From contig CM035236.1 of NCBI GenBank assembly GCA_020226215.1, positions 63,142,268 to 63,206,267 of the forward strand: a stretch of DNA of 64,000 nucleotides. Reading direction: 5' to 3'. Shown piece by piece: positions 1 through 11,613 of the stretch. Origin of the DNA: Sindora glabra (lineage: Eukaryota > Streptophyta > Magnoliopsida > Fabales > Fabaceae). A program made the position numbers and the translations under genes. How positions within the stretch are numbered: the stretch's first letter is position 1; each line of letters begins with the position of its first letter. The notes under the pieces were generated by a model. The model saw only the letters and a program-made list of their open reading frames with translations. It was not told where the DNA came from and did no database searches.

Positions 1-1111
1 CCTTTAAATGTATTTAGTGTCACACGGGACCATTAGATCTGTTCTTTAGGGAAGTTGATGGCATCCAATAGGGCCAAAAGGATGATGTTGATTGTGAACT
101 CATTGTCAACTAGAGCTCGACAAATTTTTTATACTTCGATGGTTACTTCTAGATATAGAGGTATGATATGACTAGCATATAACACTTGTGTATTTGGTTC
201 TTTGGTGATAATGGCCAAGGAATGAGCCTTGATGACTTTTTTCCAATTGTTCCTACCTACATAATAGTTTTGACCTTTCTTTTAACAAATTTCAACAACA
301 GTAATAAATGGCTAGTACTTCTTTTCCTTAGCAAATTCTATCAAGTCAAAGAAGTTTTCAAAGTTAAGTGATTTAACTAATGCTTTAGTTATAGCCACAT
401 TTGTTACCTTAGTAATTAGCATTTGGGTGTAATAATCTTTAGGTAGCTTTATTGTGAGGTTGCAAATGCAAGCAATGACATTTATGTCATGATAAAAAAG
501 AGGAAGAGTGGAAAAAGTAAGGTGCTTTCTTTTGATTTTTTGTTAAATCACTTTTTGGTTAAGATAATTGGATGAGACCATTTTCTACTAATGTAGTAAG
601 GAGATTAAGAACTTTCTCCAATAGATAAGGAAAAGGTGGTGGAGGTTTCTCCTTCCATATAAAAGGCTTTGATTTTGAATTTCAAGGCTCATAGTTGGTA
701 AGTGGTTGCTTTTCGTTCTGCCTCTTTTCAAGCACAAACTTAAGGCCATACGCAGGTTTCTTTGAAAGTAGTTTTGTAATAGTTACTTTGGCATTCCTTT
801 TTTTTTTTCCTAACATTCTAGAATGATACATCTATTGGTATAAGGATGTAGATACTTACTCAATTTGAGTTATGAGTTCTTAGAAGGTGTGGATGTCATT
901 ACAATGCATTATGAAGTGAATGGATCTTCCATATTGGTGATGCAACATGAACTTAGTGATTTCCTCCTGGAAGTCTAGACCATGATCATTGTGCTACTTA
1001 ACAGAAGAAAACAACATATTTTTTCTTTTATCTAATTCTTCCTAAGTCTTTCTGATGAATATTAGCTTAAGTGGTGAAGAACTTGTTATAGAAGGTCACC
1101 ACTATGTCATT
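1..1111 (-). pseudogene. Tat-like Ty3/gypsy gag-protease remnant, broken
   Basis: I read this on the minus strand as decayed gag-protease of a Ty3/gypsy element of the Tat type. Near the left edge (about 122-3) the translation gives ALVDNEFTINIILLALLDA followed by a TLNTF-like stretch. This fits a retroviral-type aspartic protease active site (usually LVDNGS.IN) with G and S replaced, so it is probably dead. Upstream, at about 600-780, KPAYGLKF and LLEKVLNLLTTLVENGLIQL resemble the linker before the zinc knuckle in Tat gag. Stops and frameshifts are frequent. The 5' part should lie right of element A, which appears to have inserted at 1107-1111 (tcatt), but I could not recognise it there. The Tat assignment comes from remembered family patterns and is moderately sure. 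Confidence 0.5.
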
Positions 1112-2043
1112 TGTCACAACCTAACTTGGGACCATTGCTATTGGCATAAAGATATCAACTGAATATCTTTACAAACTTTATTCTAAAATAGATATTTTTC
1201 AAACATAACCATTTTTTGAAAACATGCAAAATGTATAAGCATGGAGTTGGAAATTTCACTAATTTTTTTTTTGTATATGTGAACTTCCAAACTTCTATGT
1301 AAAAAACAACCGCATAAAACTTTAATAGATGAAGTTCAATAAAGTCTTTTTGATAGAAAGTACTTAGTAATCTATTTACAATAGACAAAACCTTATTTAA
1401 ATAAATAAACATATCAAAGACATTTTTATATTATTTAATAGAAAAGGTAACATTTAAAATAGACTTATAAAACTAATATAATTGATATTAAATAACAAAA
1501 TCATCATTTTTCTTTCAAATTCCTTAAGAAAATGAAAAGATCTTTTTAAAGTAAAAAATTGATGAAGAACTTTTCTGGTTCTTTCAAAAGCATTAAGTTC
1601 CATTTTTTTCAAATAAAAGTTCAAATCGTGGAACAAATACAATAGAATAAGACTAGCTTAGAAAAATAAAAAAAGAACCTATTCATTTTAACATACTCTC
1701 TTAAAAATAAGAAATCAAATTTTTGGTTTTGACATAAAATAAATAACATATTTCTTCAAAATATTTTTCTTTTTTGGAAAATTATTTCACAAATCCTTTC
1801 AATGGAAAGCGACTTTCTATTATTTGTTGACTATTTTCAAAAATTAATAGTATGCCAAAACTACTTAAACACTTTTGCACAATTTACCTTGATATCGAAA
1901 AAATTTTCCTTTCCTTTTTTCTCTGGAAAACCATGGACCACATGTATACATATCTATTCATCACAAAGTAACTTTTTTAGTAAAAACTTTAAAATAATTA
2001 CTTCAAGAAATGTTAGGTAAGTGGTACTAAAAGTTATGCATCA

Positions 2044-2068
2044 TACACACACACACACACACACACAC
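2044..2068. repeat. (CA)n microsatellite
   Basis: About 12 tandem CA units lie inside the left LTR of element A. The matching position of the right LTR (around 38575) reads catccacatatata instead, so the run expanded or was lost after insertion. Confidence 0.9.
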
Positions 2069-4748
2069 AAATATGCATCATGCATAATAAAATACTTGGG
2101 TTCATACATTGTACCTAATCATCGTTAGTTAACATAAAATGTTTTACAGACCATGAAAAAAGTCATAAGATAAGTTAGAAAAATATTTATGGAAATAGTA
2201 AATCTTAAAAATATGTGTATTTAATGATAGATTTCAAACCAACTAAGTATCTTTAGTGACATCAAAGTTAAGCATTATGTGATCATTTGGTATTAGGACA
2301 TAGGATAGGGGATCATCTACTATTATTTCTGGAGCTACTGGTGGTCATGCTAGTGCTACCAAAAATTTAGGATCATGGGGTACATAATCATACTTTGGCA
2401 AATCAAACCAGTGTTTGGAGATCAGCATGGTGGGATCACTTAGCATAGGTATTTTAGAGGCAACTAAAAATTTAAACCTTCTTTTGCATGAGTGTTTAAA
2501 TGCTATTGAATCAAATGCGGCACTACAAGCTTGAGTTTAACCACCCTAGACCTTGCTTTTTATTTCACACTAGAACTATTAATCTTGATAACATAATGTA
2601 ACCCTAGTTTGAACTAACTATACACAGTGTTAAATAGATGACACTTTACATCTCTAAGCTCAATGGGTTCTATCTAGCAATAATGCATCTAAAAAACATA
2701 TTCATAAGTAGATTGAGTAATGAAATACTCAGTAAATGGCTATTGAACCAATTTTCTAATGGGTTTTAGCTAGAAAATCTAATATATATCAAAACATTTT
2801 CTTACCAAAATACTTTTCCATTTATTTCATACATTTTGTCATTTTGTTTGCTTCACTTATACAAGTGAAAAATAGATTGTAAATTGAGCATAGATTACAA
2901 TCACAGTTATATAATTTCAATATAATCAAATAATAGAAATGGCAAGAGATATACAGAGTTACCTCCTTGAAACTTACAGGCTAACCTTATCCCTTTTATC
3001 CTAACCTTGTCCTTTCACTTACTTACCATGCATCATTTTGTGTGACATTGGAATGCAAGGCATTGATCCATCTTGCATTATCTTAAAAAAATAGTTTTCA
3101 CATACATATTTGTGCCACATAAGCATATCCATTTTCATATTGTCATATCGTGCATCATGTTACATTTATCAAATCACAATTTCATAATATTCAAAAAGAT
3201 AAGGCTAGAAAACTATCCTTTGCTATAATCATTATATAAAATAGTATAATAATCATAATTTCATAATATAATCTAATAGAAAATATTCACAATTGGCTTG
3301 TCACATATCAAGTGACTACTTTTAATGCATTCAAATTCATTGCTAGATTTTCAAGAGTTAAATAACTTTAATCATACTTTTCACATTTAAAAGTTTATCA
3401 ACTCTTTCACAATTTTAGAGTTTTTACATCAACTCTTTCTCATCATTTTTATGAATATCATTAAAAGTTTATTCTCACACATCTCTATATAAAATTTCAC
3501 TAATGCGTATACAATTCATAAGATAAATTACAATCATTTGTCATGCACTAAAAAGCATAGGATGCTTATGGTTTTTCAACCAAAATCGTGGAGCTCATTT
3601 TATGCTTTCACAACCAATTTCTTTGACATTCAAGCATATTTCAAGATCACTTATTTTCATGCCATTCTATGCTATACCTAGGCAATAATTTGTTTAAAAG
3701 CAAGAGTGCATTTCACATTTTTTCTAGCAAGAAACCATGAGATTGCTCATTTACTTTTTAACTTCTATTATTCTTAAAACTAGTCATTTCAAGCTTATGC
3801 TTCACATATTAATCTTTCAAGTAGGAAAACTAAATTTTCTTACTAACATAAGAAGTAGTCATGGTATTATAGTAGAGAAATTGTGACCTATAAGCCAAAT
3901 TTTCCATATCAAATAATCATGAAATTAAGCATGAACCATACTTAGGTTTCACATGCAACTATCACTTAGGAAACTAACTTTTTATATAAAAGTTTAAACA
4001 AAGCTTGTTATTTCTTAGCCTTCAAATTGTGACCCTTGTGTTCATTTTCTCACCAATTTCTTTCTTAAAACTCTAGTTACCAAAATGTTCTATTAACATT
4101 CAACATCATAGGAAATAAAGTTTCTCTTTTAAAATCATAAAATGTGTGTTATTTTCTAGTAAGAAACCTTGCTTAAAAACTTTGATATAAATGTTACTAA
4201 TATCATCACTAATGATTAAAATCAAGTGTACAAAAATTTTCTCTCAAAGTCAAAGTTTTTCCCATGGTTCAATAGAGAAACTTCAGAGTTTTATAGCATG
4301 TCTTAACAACATTTTTGTTTCTTATTTTGTATAAAAACATGTTTATAAAAGATAACCATCCAAGTTATATAATAAGATAGTATTTTCACAATTCATTTTG
4401 AAAGATCACTTTTAAGGGTTTTCATTAGCACTGCTACTTTCTTTGTAAATCCTCTTAAATATACTCCAAAATCCTATTTGTCTCCTTTCTTTTTTCAGTA
4501 GCTTTTCAAAGTTTCAACTTTTTAAAATCATAGTATAACTTCTAAAACATTGGATGATTTCAAAAATAAAAATTTTTCCTAGCCTTTTCTTTTTCAAAGT
4601 TGGAAATTAAAATATCCTTTTTCAATATCTACATTTTTTGAGTTCAAAATAACACTGTGTTTTTTTTAATGAAAACACTACTTTAAGTTCATAAGAACAA
4701 TATCCACCTTGAAAATCATGGCTTCAACATACCATTAAACAAGAACAC

Positions 4749-4789
4749 TCACACACACACACAAACACACACACACACACACACACACA
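4749..4789. repeat. (CA)n microsatellite with one interruption
   Basis: About 20 CA units with an acaaac interruption, in the left LTR of A. A shorter interrupted run lies at the matching place of the right LTR (41226-41253), so the repeat existed before insertion or in the parent element. Confidence 0.9.
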
Positions 4790-6292
4790 TATTATATACA
4801 GGATCTTCTTAAAGAAAACTTCAAGGAAAAAGAGTAAATCTTGATTCACTCTTACTCTTTTTTGAGCTTGCTCACTTCATTATGCACCTAGGGATTTTTT
4901 TTTTTGAAAATTTTCAAAAGCAAGAAAAGTTAGTAATGCAACTACTAAATGAACCATGAAAATTAGTAAAATAACAAGAGAGTACAAATTTACCTTCCTT
5001 TATAAGATCAAAGAAAGCTTTCTTCAAGAACAAAATAAAGGAAGTCAAGAACACTTTAAAGCATAATAAAACTCTTAATTTCTCCCTCACTAGAATCATG
5101 GAGCTTTACTAAAATTAGTGTGAGAATTTTAGCTTGAAAGCATGCTGACTTATAGTAATTTAAGGTTTCTTACTCAAGCTTCTATGACATCACTATTGCA
5201 TAAGCAAAGTATCATTTCCTTGGTCTCTAATGAGGGAATAAGGTTTTACTTCTAAATTTGGAGCAAGATCCCATATATTCTCTTTCATATCAAGAATATT
5301 TTTGCATTTAATAAAAGTGAAAAACATAATCTTTCTTAGGCTCTAAGTTGTTCTATGTGCCAAGTACCCAAAGATAAAGTAAATTTTACAAAATCTCTAA
5401 CATTTTCTTTCTAATCTTAATAAATATTGTTGCATTAATTGCTTATGTGCTAATATTCTTATATTTAATGTCCATGTGCCATGGAAACTTCTCCTAAATA
5501 GCTTCATGACCAAGCCAAGCTAATTTCCTTGGTCAATAATCCAATATGTTTTCAAATGCAATAAAAAATGACTTTAATCTAAAAACCTTACTTTCCAAGT
5601 CAGCAATTTAAATTCTCTAATAAAATCAATTTGGCAAAACCCTTTAAAATTAAACCAATTTTCAAAACCAAATTATTTGTTTAAATGATTAATATTTGGA
5701 AAATGAAATCAAAATTCATAAATCAAATTTTAAAATGCTCTTTTTAATTTTCAATATAAAATTATCATTTTCTTGAATCCATAGTGCTTTCAAGAATTAA
5801 GCTTACTTAAATAGTATTTGTGGATGTTATATTGCTAATCATATTAAACCACATCTTTTCTAAAATATAAAAATTAATAGGATCTTTTGCAAAAGTTCAT
5901 AGAAAAAGCTTTAAATTTGGCTTTTTACTAAGTTGTTACTCCTTTACATTATTCTACCTTAGTTACTAGTCAAATTTTTACTATTGGCTTTAAAATTTGA
6001 ATAATTTCACCTTTGGGTCCCTTCTAAATCATGCAACCCTTTCAAGATTTTTCAAAAATTTCACATTTTAACCACTTTGGGCCTTTATAGGGTAATTCTA
6101 GGTAGAACACTTGGGTTACTCCTAACTTTTATCAACCTTCAATTTTGGATACTTCTAATTTTCCTAAAAAAGTTTCTAATGGATTTTTCATCCACCAAAG
6201 TTAATGGGTCTCTCCACTAATTACCTATCAATAAACATTTTATAATTTGATTCTAATGATATTAATCCATTAGGTTTCTACTAGGTGTTACA

Positions 6293-6312
6293 AATTCTAT
6301 CCTTTAAAAAAA
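6293..6312 (-). other. Degenerate polypurine tract of element A
   Basis: Directly inside the 3' LTR the minus strand reads aaaggatagaattt and then the LTR start TGTAACACC. A purine-rich run ending in GAAT directly before the LTR is the expected plus-strand primer site of a Del-like element. Confidence 0.5.
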
Positions 6313-6389
6313 AAATTTCCCTTGTTTTTTTACTAAATGAAACTAGATTATTTGGAATTATTAATTGTATATGAAAAAAATTTAAGGAA

Positions 6390-7700
6390 TCTTATCAAAT
6401 AATTTGGGATATGTTGTCCTTATGCCTACTTTTAATTCCCAAGTTACTTGCTTACCATATCTTTCCCAAATCATGTTGACTATAGGTATTTCTTTTGATT
6501 TTAGCTTCTTAACTTATTTATCTACTATTCTAATTGGTCGCTCTATATAGGTTAACTTCTGATCTTACTTTATAGGTTCTTCCTTCCATACATGAGATTC
6601 ATTAGGAATATTTTTTGTAACATTGTTACATGAAATATAAGGTGCACTGCTTTCATAGTTTCTAGCAATTCTAATTGAAATGTTACCTTTCTAACTTTTT
6701 TTGTTATCAGATAAGGTTTAATGTACTTTAGTGTTAATTTTCCCTTGTTATCGAGATACATCACACCTTTTATTAGTGACACCCTAAAAAATATATGCTT
6801 AGCTTCTTGGAATTCTAATTCTCATCAATGGGTATCGACATAAGACTTTTTCCTATCTTGAGTTACATGTAATCTTTTCCTAATAACATAGATTTTATTC
6901 ATTGCATCTTCCATTAGATTTGGCCCAATTATCTTTGCTTCTCTTAACTCAAACCATCCTATTAGCAATATACACCTTCTACCATATAATGCTTCAAATA
7001 GGGCCATTTGAATGCTCTCTTGGTAACTATTATTGTATGTAAACTTTATTAGAGGTTAATATTTGTCGTAACTTCTTTCAAAGTCATTTTAATAGGCTCA
7101 AAGTATATCCTCTAACATTTGGAATGTTTTTTTTTATCCATCTATCTATGGGTTAAATAATGTAATGACACTTAATTACATCCTTAATACTTTTAAGAAT
7201 GATTTCTAGAAATGCAATGCAAATTATATCCCATGATAAGAGATTATCATAGTTGGTACATCATGCAATGGTATAATCCTATCTAAGAAAATATGAGTAT
7301 ATTGAAATGTTGAGAGTGTCATTTTTACTGGGAAGAAATATGTTATCTTTATGAGGTGATCTATAATCACCCATATAGAATAGTAACCTTTACTAGTTCT
7401 TGGTAATCGAGTAACAAAATCCATAGTGATGTTCTCCTACTTCCATTTAGGAATATATTCTAATAGAGTCCTATTGGGTGTTGACATTCTATTTTAAATT
7501 ATTGACAAATCAAACACTTGATCACATATTTAGTGATGACTTTTTTCATTCCTTCCTATCTATAGACATTCTTTAAATCATCGTACATCTTCATCACTTT
7601 GGAATGCATCATATATGATAATTAATGCACTTTTCTCAAGACTTCCTTTCTTATTGATTCAAGAACCCATAATCTCTTTTTATTTCTCATGATAACTTTC
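6390..7700 (-). pseudogene. Element A integrase with C-terminal chromodomain, broken
   Basis: Reading leftward on the minus strand from about 7640 there is a degenerate integrase zinc finger ending in a CLIC motif (about 7510), then the core with MDFVTRLPRTSKGYYSIWVI (7424-7365) matching the usual MDFV.GLPR...IWVIVDR. The C-terminal part follows: MALFEALYGRRC (from 7007), then KGKLTLKYIKPY and VHLIFHVTML (6782-6570), which fit the GPY/F module. Last comes a chromodomain-like segment, IPIVNMIWERYGKQVTWEL and TTYPKLF, at about 6400-6560. This domain defines chromoviruses and is thought to steer insertion to modified histones. At least three frames are needed to read through, with stops between them, so the gene is dead. 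Confidence 0.8.
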
Positions 7701-8245
7701 TCATCAATACTTTGATAGGTTTCCTCTATTGTTATTTCCTTTCCTTTTAGTTAGTCATACTTAACATCATTTAGTTACTCTTCCTTGATTTGCTCTACTT
7801 TTGAGGAATGTATCCTTACATAAACTAATTTTTGTTCATTCCTTCTTTTTGTACACTTCCTCTTTTCTTAGAGGCTTTTAGATTGAAAGCAATAGTTACT
7901 ACATTTTTTTTAAGATGATAGTGGATAGAGCAATTATAGTCTTTCACCAATTTCACCTACCTTTGTTGTTACATCATTATGTCCTTTTGGTAAAATTTGT
8001 ACTTTAGGCTCTTGTGATCTATATAAATCTTGCAAGTTGCTCCTTAAAGATAATACCCCTAGATTTGAAGAGCAAACACCATAGCTACTATATCCAAGTC
8101 ATAAGTTAGTTAGTTTATTTCATGCTTCTTTGATTGTCTTAATGCACATGCAATAACCTTTTCATGCTATATCAACACATATCCTAATCTAACTCACATT
8201 GCATCAAAATATTGCATGTAATCCTCAATTCCACTTGGTAGCAGT

Positions 8246-9717
8246 TGTTAGTGTATATGCCCTAAAACCAATCATATTGGTGATTGTAATTTTGAATCAT
8301 GTTATTTTAATGGCAATTCCAATTATTATATTTATATATATTGTCTGTGTAATATATTCAATTATAATAATAACCTTAGAATAATTGTATTTTTAAATGT
8401 CCCTAGTCATATATCATTGTGGATTAGGTTGCTTTGATATGTTAAGACTAGCATGTGTGAAGACTTATATGGGATATTAAGTTTACACATGAGTACAAGT
8501 TAGAGAACTTGTATATTGGACCGACCCATATTAAGAACACTATATGGATCGTTATATGAGTGTCATAAGTGGTTCTTAGTGATCATTATTAATATGGTCC
8601 TTTGACCTGAGATCACCAAGGTTCCCTACATGTGAGTTTCATATTTTTATATTATTCTATGTCACTAATGGTTAAGTGAATGCAAAGGTAGATATTGGAT
8701 ATGTCACATATCAAGCGAAGGGATTTGTGTGATCAAGATGGGATTTGTCCCTCCTATATAATAGGAGTAACATCTATGGGCCCTTGATTAAGTAAAGCTG
8801 AGAAAATGCATGGCCATGCTCAGATAAATTGACATGAGATGTCGATTACATTTGTTTCAGTCAGCTTACTTAGGAATCAAGAAACCTTAAGATTGGGTTA
8901 TACGGGAATGACACGGTCCATGTCTCGTGCTCAATCTAGATGTATAGGACAAAAGGACATAAGTGATGATCATGTGTAAAGGTTTAGTCAAATCACCGAC
9001 TTTCTCATTACTTGGGTAACAATGATGTATTGCTAGACACCAATCATTGTTTATGATCATTAATATGATTAATGGTCATTGCCAACGTAATGAGAGCCTG
9101 TAGGGTCGCACACTTAGAGCCTAGTGAATTTGAAATTAATGGACCAAATTGTTTGGACTTAATATTTGAGAATTCATGTTATAATTATAAGGCCCAATAG
9201 TAAGCCTATAATTGTACATGGAATAAAGCCCAAATAGGTTAGGTTTTTCTATGCACCTATTTAAATAGGCTTATTGGGTAATAATAGGATTACTATCATT
9301 ATTCACGCACCTCAAAAAAGGCATAGAAAACCCTAGCACCTCTCCTTGACCAAAACTCCTGAAAAGGCGTATCTAGCACTACGAGGTGTAAGGAGATCAA
9401 TTCTAACCGGTGTGTGTAGTGGACATTCATCGGTGATCCACTGGTTCGTGTGGATACCACAGAGGTGCAGCTACATAAATGTTGTACTGGTGATCTGATC
9501 TTCTAGTTTCTATTTCGGTTCGTGATTTGGAGAGTAGATTGGATTGGAAAACGGACAGAAGCAGATCGAATTTGCTGTGTAGCGGACAGAAGATTTTTGG
9601 CCGAAAGGTATAAACCCTAATCCCTAATCTATGGCGTTCTAAATTCGCATGGATCCTTGGTGGAAATCGTGCAAAATTTTTTTTCCGCTGTGCATGTATG
9701 ATGCTCAATTTCCAGCA
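8246..9717 (+). mobile_element. S1: solo LTR of family S (subfamily A), 1472 bp
   Basis: Begins TGTTAGTGTATATGCCC and ends TTTCCAGCA, with perfect 5-bp target duplications gcagt at 8241-8245 and 9718-9722. It lies inside element A RNase H. The palindrome cctatttaaatagg at 9257-9270 contains the probable TATA box, so U3 would be roughly the first kilobase. No primer site or polyprotein follows, hence the call as a solo LTR. A 46-codon hydrophobic frame at its 5' end is open here and in four other copies. It carries the longer form of the 3' region, as S4 does. The superfamily cannot be read from the LTR alone. Confidence 0.9.
9257..9270 (+). promoter_or_regulatory. Palindromic TATA element of S1
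   Basis: cctatttaaatagg is a perfect 14-bp palindrome containing tatttaaata. It sits about 450 bp before the 3' end, where an LTR promoter is expected. The same 14 bp occur at 20262, 28641, 43927, 45974 and 59880 in the other five copies. The promoter role is inferred. Confidence 0.55.
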
Positions 9718-10879
9718 GCAGTGACATTGGTGTAGAAGCCAGACATTCTTTTAACTTTTGAAGAATCTTTTCACATTTGTCATTCTAGATGAATTTAGCT
9801 CCTTTATACATTACCTTTGTCAATGGTGATAGGATCTTTAAAAAATCCTTTACAAACCTTTGGTAGTATCTAGCTAACATGAAGAAATTATATATTTCCG
9901 TCATCATTGAAGGTCTTAACCGTTTGGATATAGCTTTAACCTTCTAGGTATGTACTTGGATTTTTCTTGCGAAATCACATGTCTTAAGAAATGGATATTC
10001 TTCATCCAAAATTTCCATTTCAAAAACTTAGAATGCAACTAATGCTCTTGCAAGGTTTGCAAAGCAATTCGTAAATGTTGCACATGTACCTCTTCACTTT
10101 TTAAATACAGTAGAATATAATTAATGAATACAATGATGAACTTGTCCAAAAAATGTTATAGGTGCTTTAGTCAACTTAAAAGACATAATTAGACATTCAT
10201 AATGTTCATAGTGAGCACAGAACATTAGAATATTTTCTTTTTAAATCTTCAATTAATGTATTTGGTTTGTAAATCAATCTTTGATAACTATCATGCTCCT
10301 TATAGTTAGTCAAATAGGTCATTTGTCCTTGCCAATGGAAATTGGTTATTGATAGTTACTTTGTTCAATAGTTAGTTATCAATTTTCAATTGCAACAATA
10401 TTAGATTATTTTTTACAAATAGCCCAAGTGCCCTTCTTGGGGAAGTAATAGGTTGCATGAAATCTTTATTTGTTAAATCTTGTAATCGCTGCTTTAACTC
10501 TTTTATTTCTATTGGTGCCACTTGGTAAGGAGGAACCAATATTGGATTAGTTCCAAGAATTCCATCAATCATATACTCGATTTCTCGTTTAAGTGACAAT
10601 CCTTGTAATTTTTTTTTTGGAAAAATGTCTTAGAATTTGTTCACCACTAGGACTTTGTTAGCTTCAAGTTCCTCTACATCAATTTTACTTATTGTAACTA
10701 TTCATACCACATATCCTTTTTTAATAATTTTCCTAACTTTTGTATAAGTGATAAAAGTTGGCATTTCCACTCTTTTTTTAACTTGAAACCTTCATGTCAT
10801 TTCTCTTTCTGGCTAATAAGTCACTATCTTATGATAATAGTCTACACAAGTTAGATACTTGGATAACTATCTAAGTTAA

Positions 10880-11613
10880 TTTAACACTCTTTAACTCTAT
10901 AAGTTATTAATATAGCTCTTTCTATCATAATAGTGACTATCATTATATCATCTAATTCTTCCTTAAGTTTTGAAATTATAGTTGATAAGTCATAAGATAT
11001 GAAGGAATAGGTAAAAGAAAATTCTTGCTAAAAGATTTTCAACTAGTAAATTACTGGTCATAATAGTGTTTAGGCTCGAGCCTCTTATCTTGTCATAGTA
11101 AATACTTTGTCTTAGGTCTTAATTGTTTCTCTCCTTCTATCTCTTCCTTCTAATCTATTGAGCAATGTTGGCAATCTTATTAAGGCAGCTATTTAACTAT
11201 TATAAGTGTTAGATGTAACATTGTTTTTGTACTGTGTCATTGTATAGTCTAATGCTTTATATCCTATCCATTCACATTTGAAACAAGATCTACAAGGATC
11301 AAAGAGATTCATATCACACTAATTATAGTCGAAGTGTTTGTTAGATGGGTTTGACATTGAGTAGGTTTGATTTGGAGGACTCATCATTAGTTTAAAAGTG
11401 GAATTGGTACCTTAATAAGTCTTTTACCCTTGAAATTTTCATTTATTGGGCCATTCACTTGCTAAAACACATTACATGCTCTTACTTGGCTTCTTATTGC
11501 TACTAATTCTGCTTTTGAAATTGCTTTTCTTCCTTCAGAATTTAGTTCATTTTCATGCATCTCCTTAGGGTGTAATTTTTCTTTGACCATCAGGTTCAAC
11601 ACTTGCTTACAGG
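10880..11613 (-). pseudogene. Element A protease and gag zinc-knuckle region, broken
   Basis: On the minus strand, around 11305-11265, the translation gives CFKCEWIGYKALDYT. This is a CCHC zinc knuckle (CF.CG..GH.A..C) in which H and the last C are both replaced by Y. It binds RNA in working gag. Further on, at about 11110-10990, KVFTMTR, EARA and SFTYSFI correspond to the chromovirus RVFA.T.QEA ... GATHSFI protease block. Stops are frequent. The 5' side of gag continues across the Athila insertion B at 25855 and across C at 37104; the flanks acagg (11609-11613) and atagg (25850-25854) are B's target duplication. The gag linker also shows HPKEMHENE-like residues near 11560. This is clearly a pseudogene. 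Confidence 0.7.

Larger units (their letters stand above)
1112..6292 (-). repeat. 3' LTR of element A (about 5.2 kb)
   Basis: The block starts tgtcacaacc and ends ggtgttaca, so on the minus strand it reads TGTAACACC ... GGTTGTGACA. These ends are characteristic of Del/Tekay-type LTRs. It is alignable by eye, along its length, with 37657-42711, including a shared CA-repeat site (4749-4789 against 41226-41253). An additional CA run at 2044-2068 is present only in this copy. Short frames inside it are chance frames in AT-rich sequence. At 5181 bp it is long for this group. Confidence 0.85.
7880..10620 (-). pseudogene. Element A reverse transcriptase-RNase H, broken and split by S1
   Basis: On the minus strand the reverse transcriptase begins near 10600: MIDGILGTNPILVPPYQVAP and KDFMQPITSPRRALGLFVKN match the chromovirus I.PGT.PI..PPYRMAP...GFI.PS.SPWGAPVLFVKK block. 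The catalytic box at about 10140-10090 reads FIIVFINYILLYLKSEEVH where FIDDIL.YS is expected, so both catalytic aspartates are lost. RNase H starts near 9850 (KGAKFI, then a stop, then NDKCEKIL) and resumes left of S1 at 8245 with SGIEDYMQYFDA, GLGYVLI and HEIN..LTYDLDIVAMVFAL (8245-8040). S1 (8246-9717) with duplication gcagt interrupts RNase H. Many stops occur. The residue assignments rest on recognition of the family. Confidence 0.8.

Noticed and set aside
9427..9708. 93-codon minus-strand frame in S1
   Set aside because: It is antisense to the 3' part of the S1 LTR. The same stretch in S2 and S3 lacks about 29 bp, which shifts the frame.
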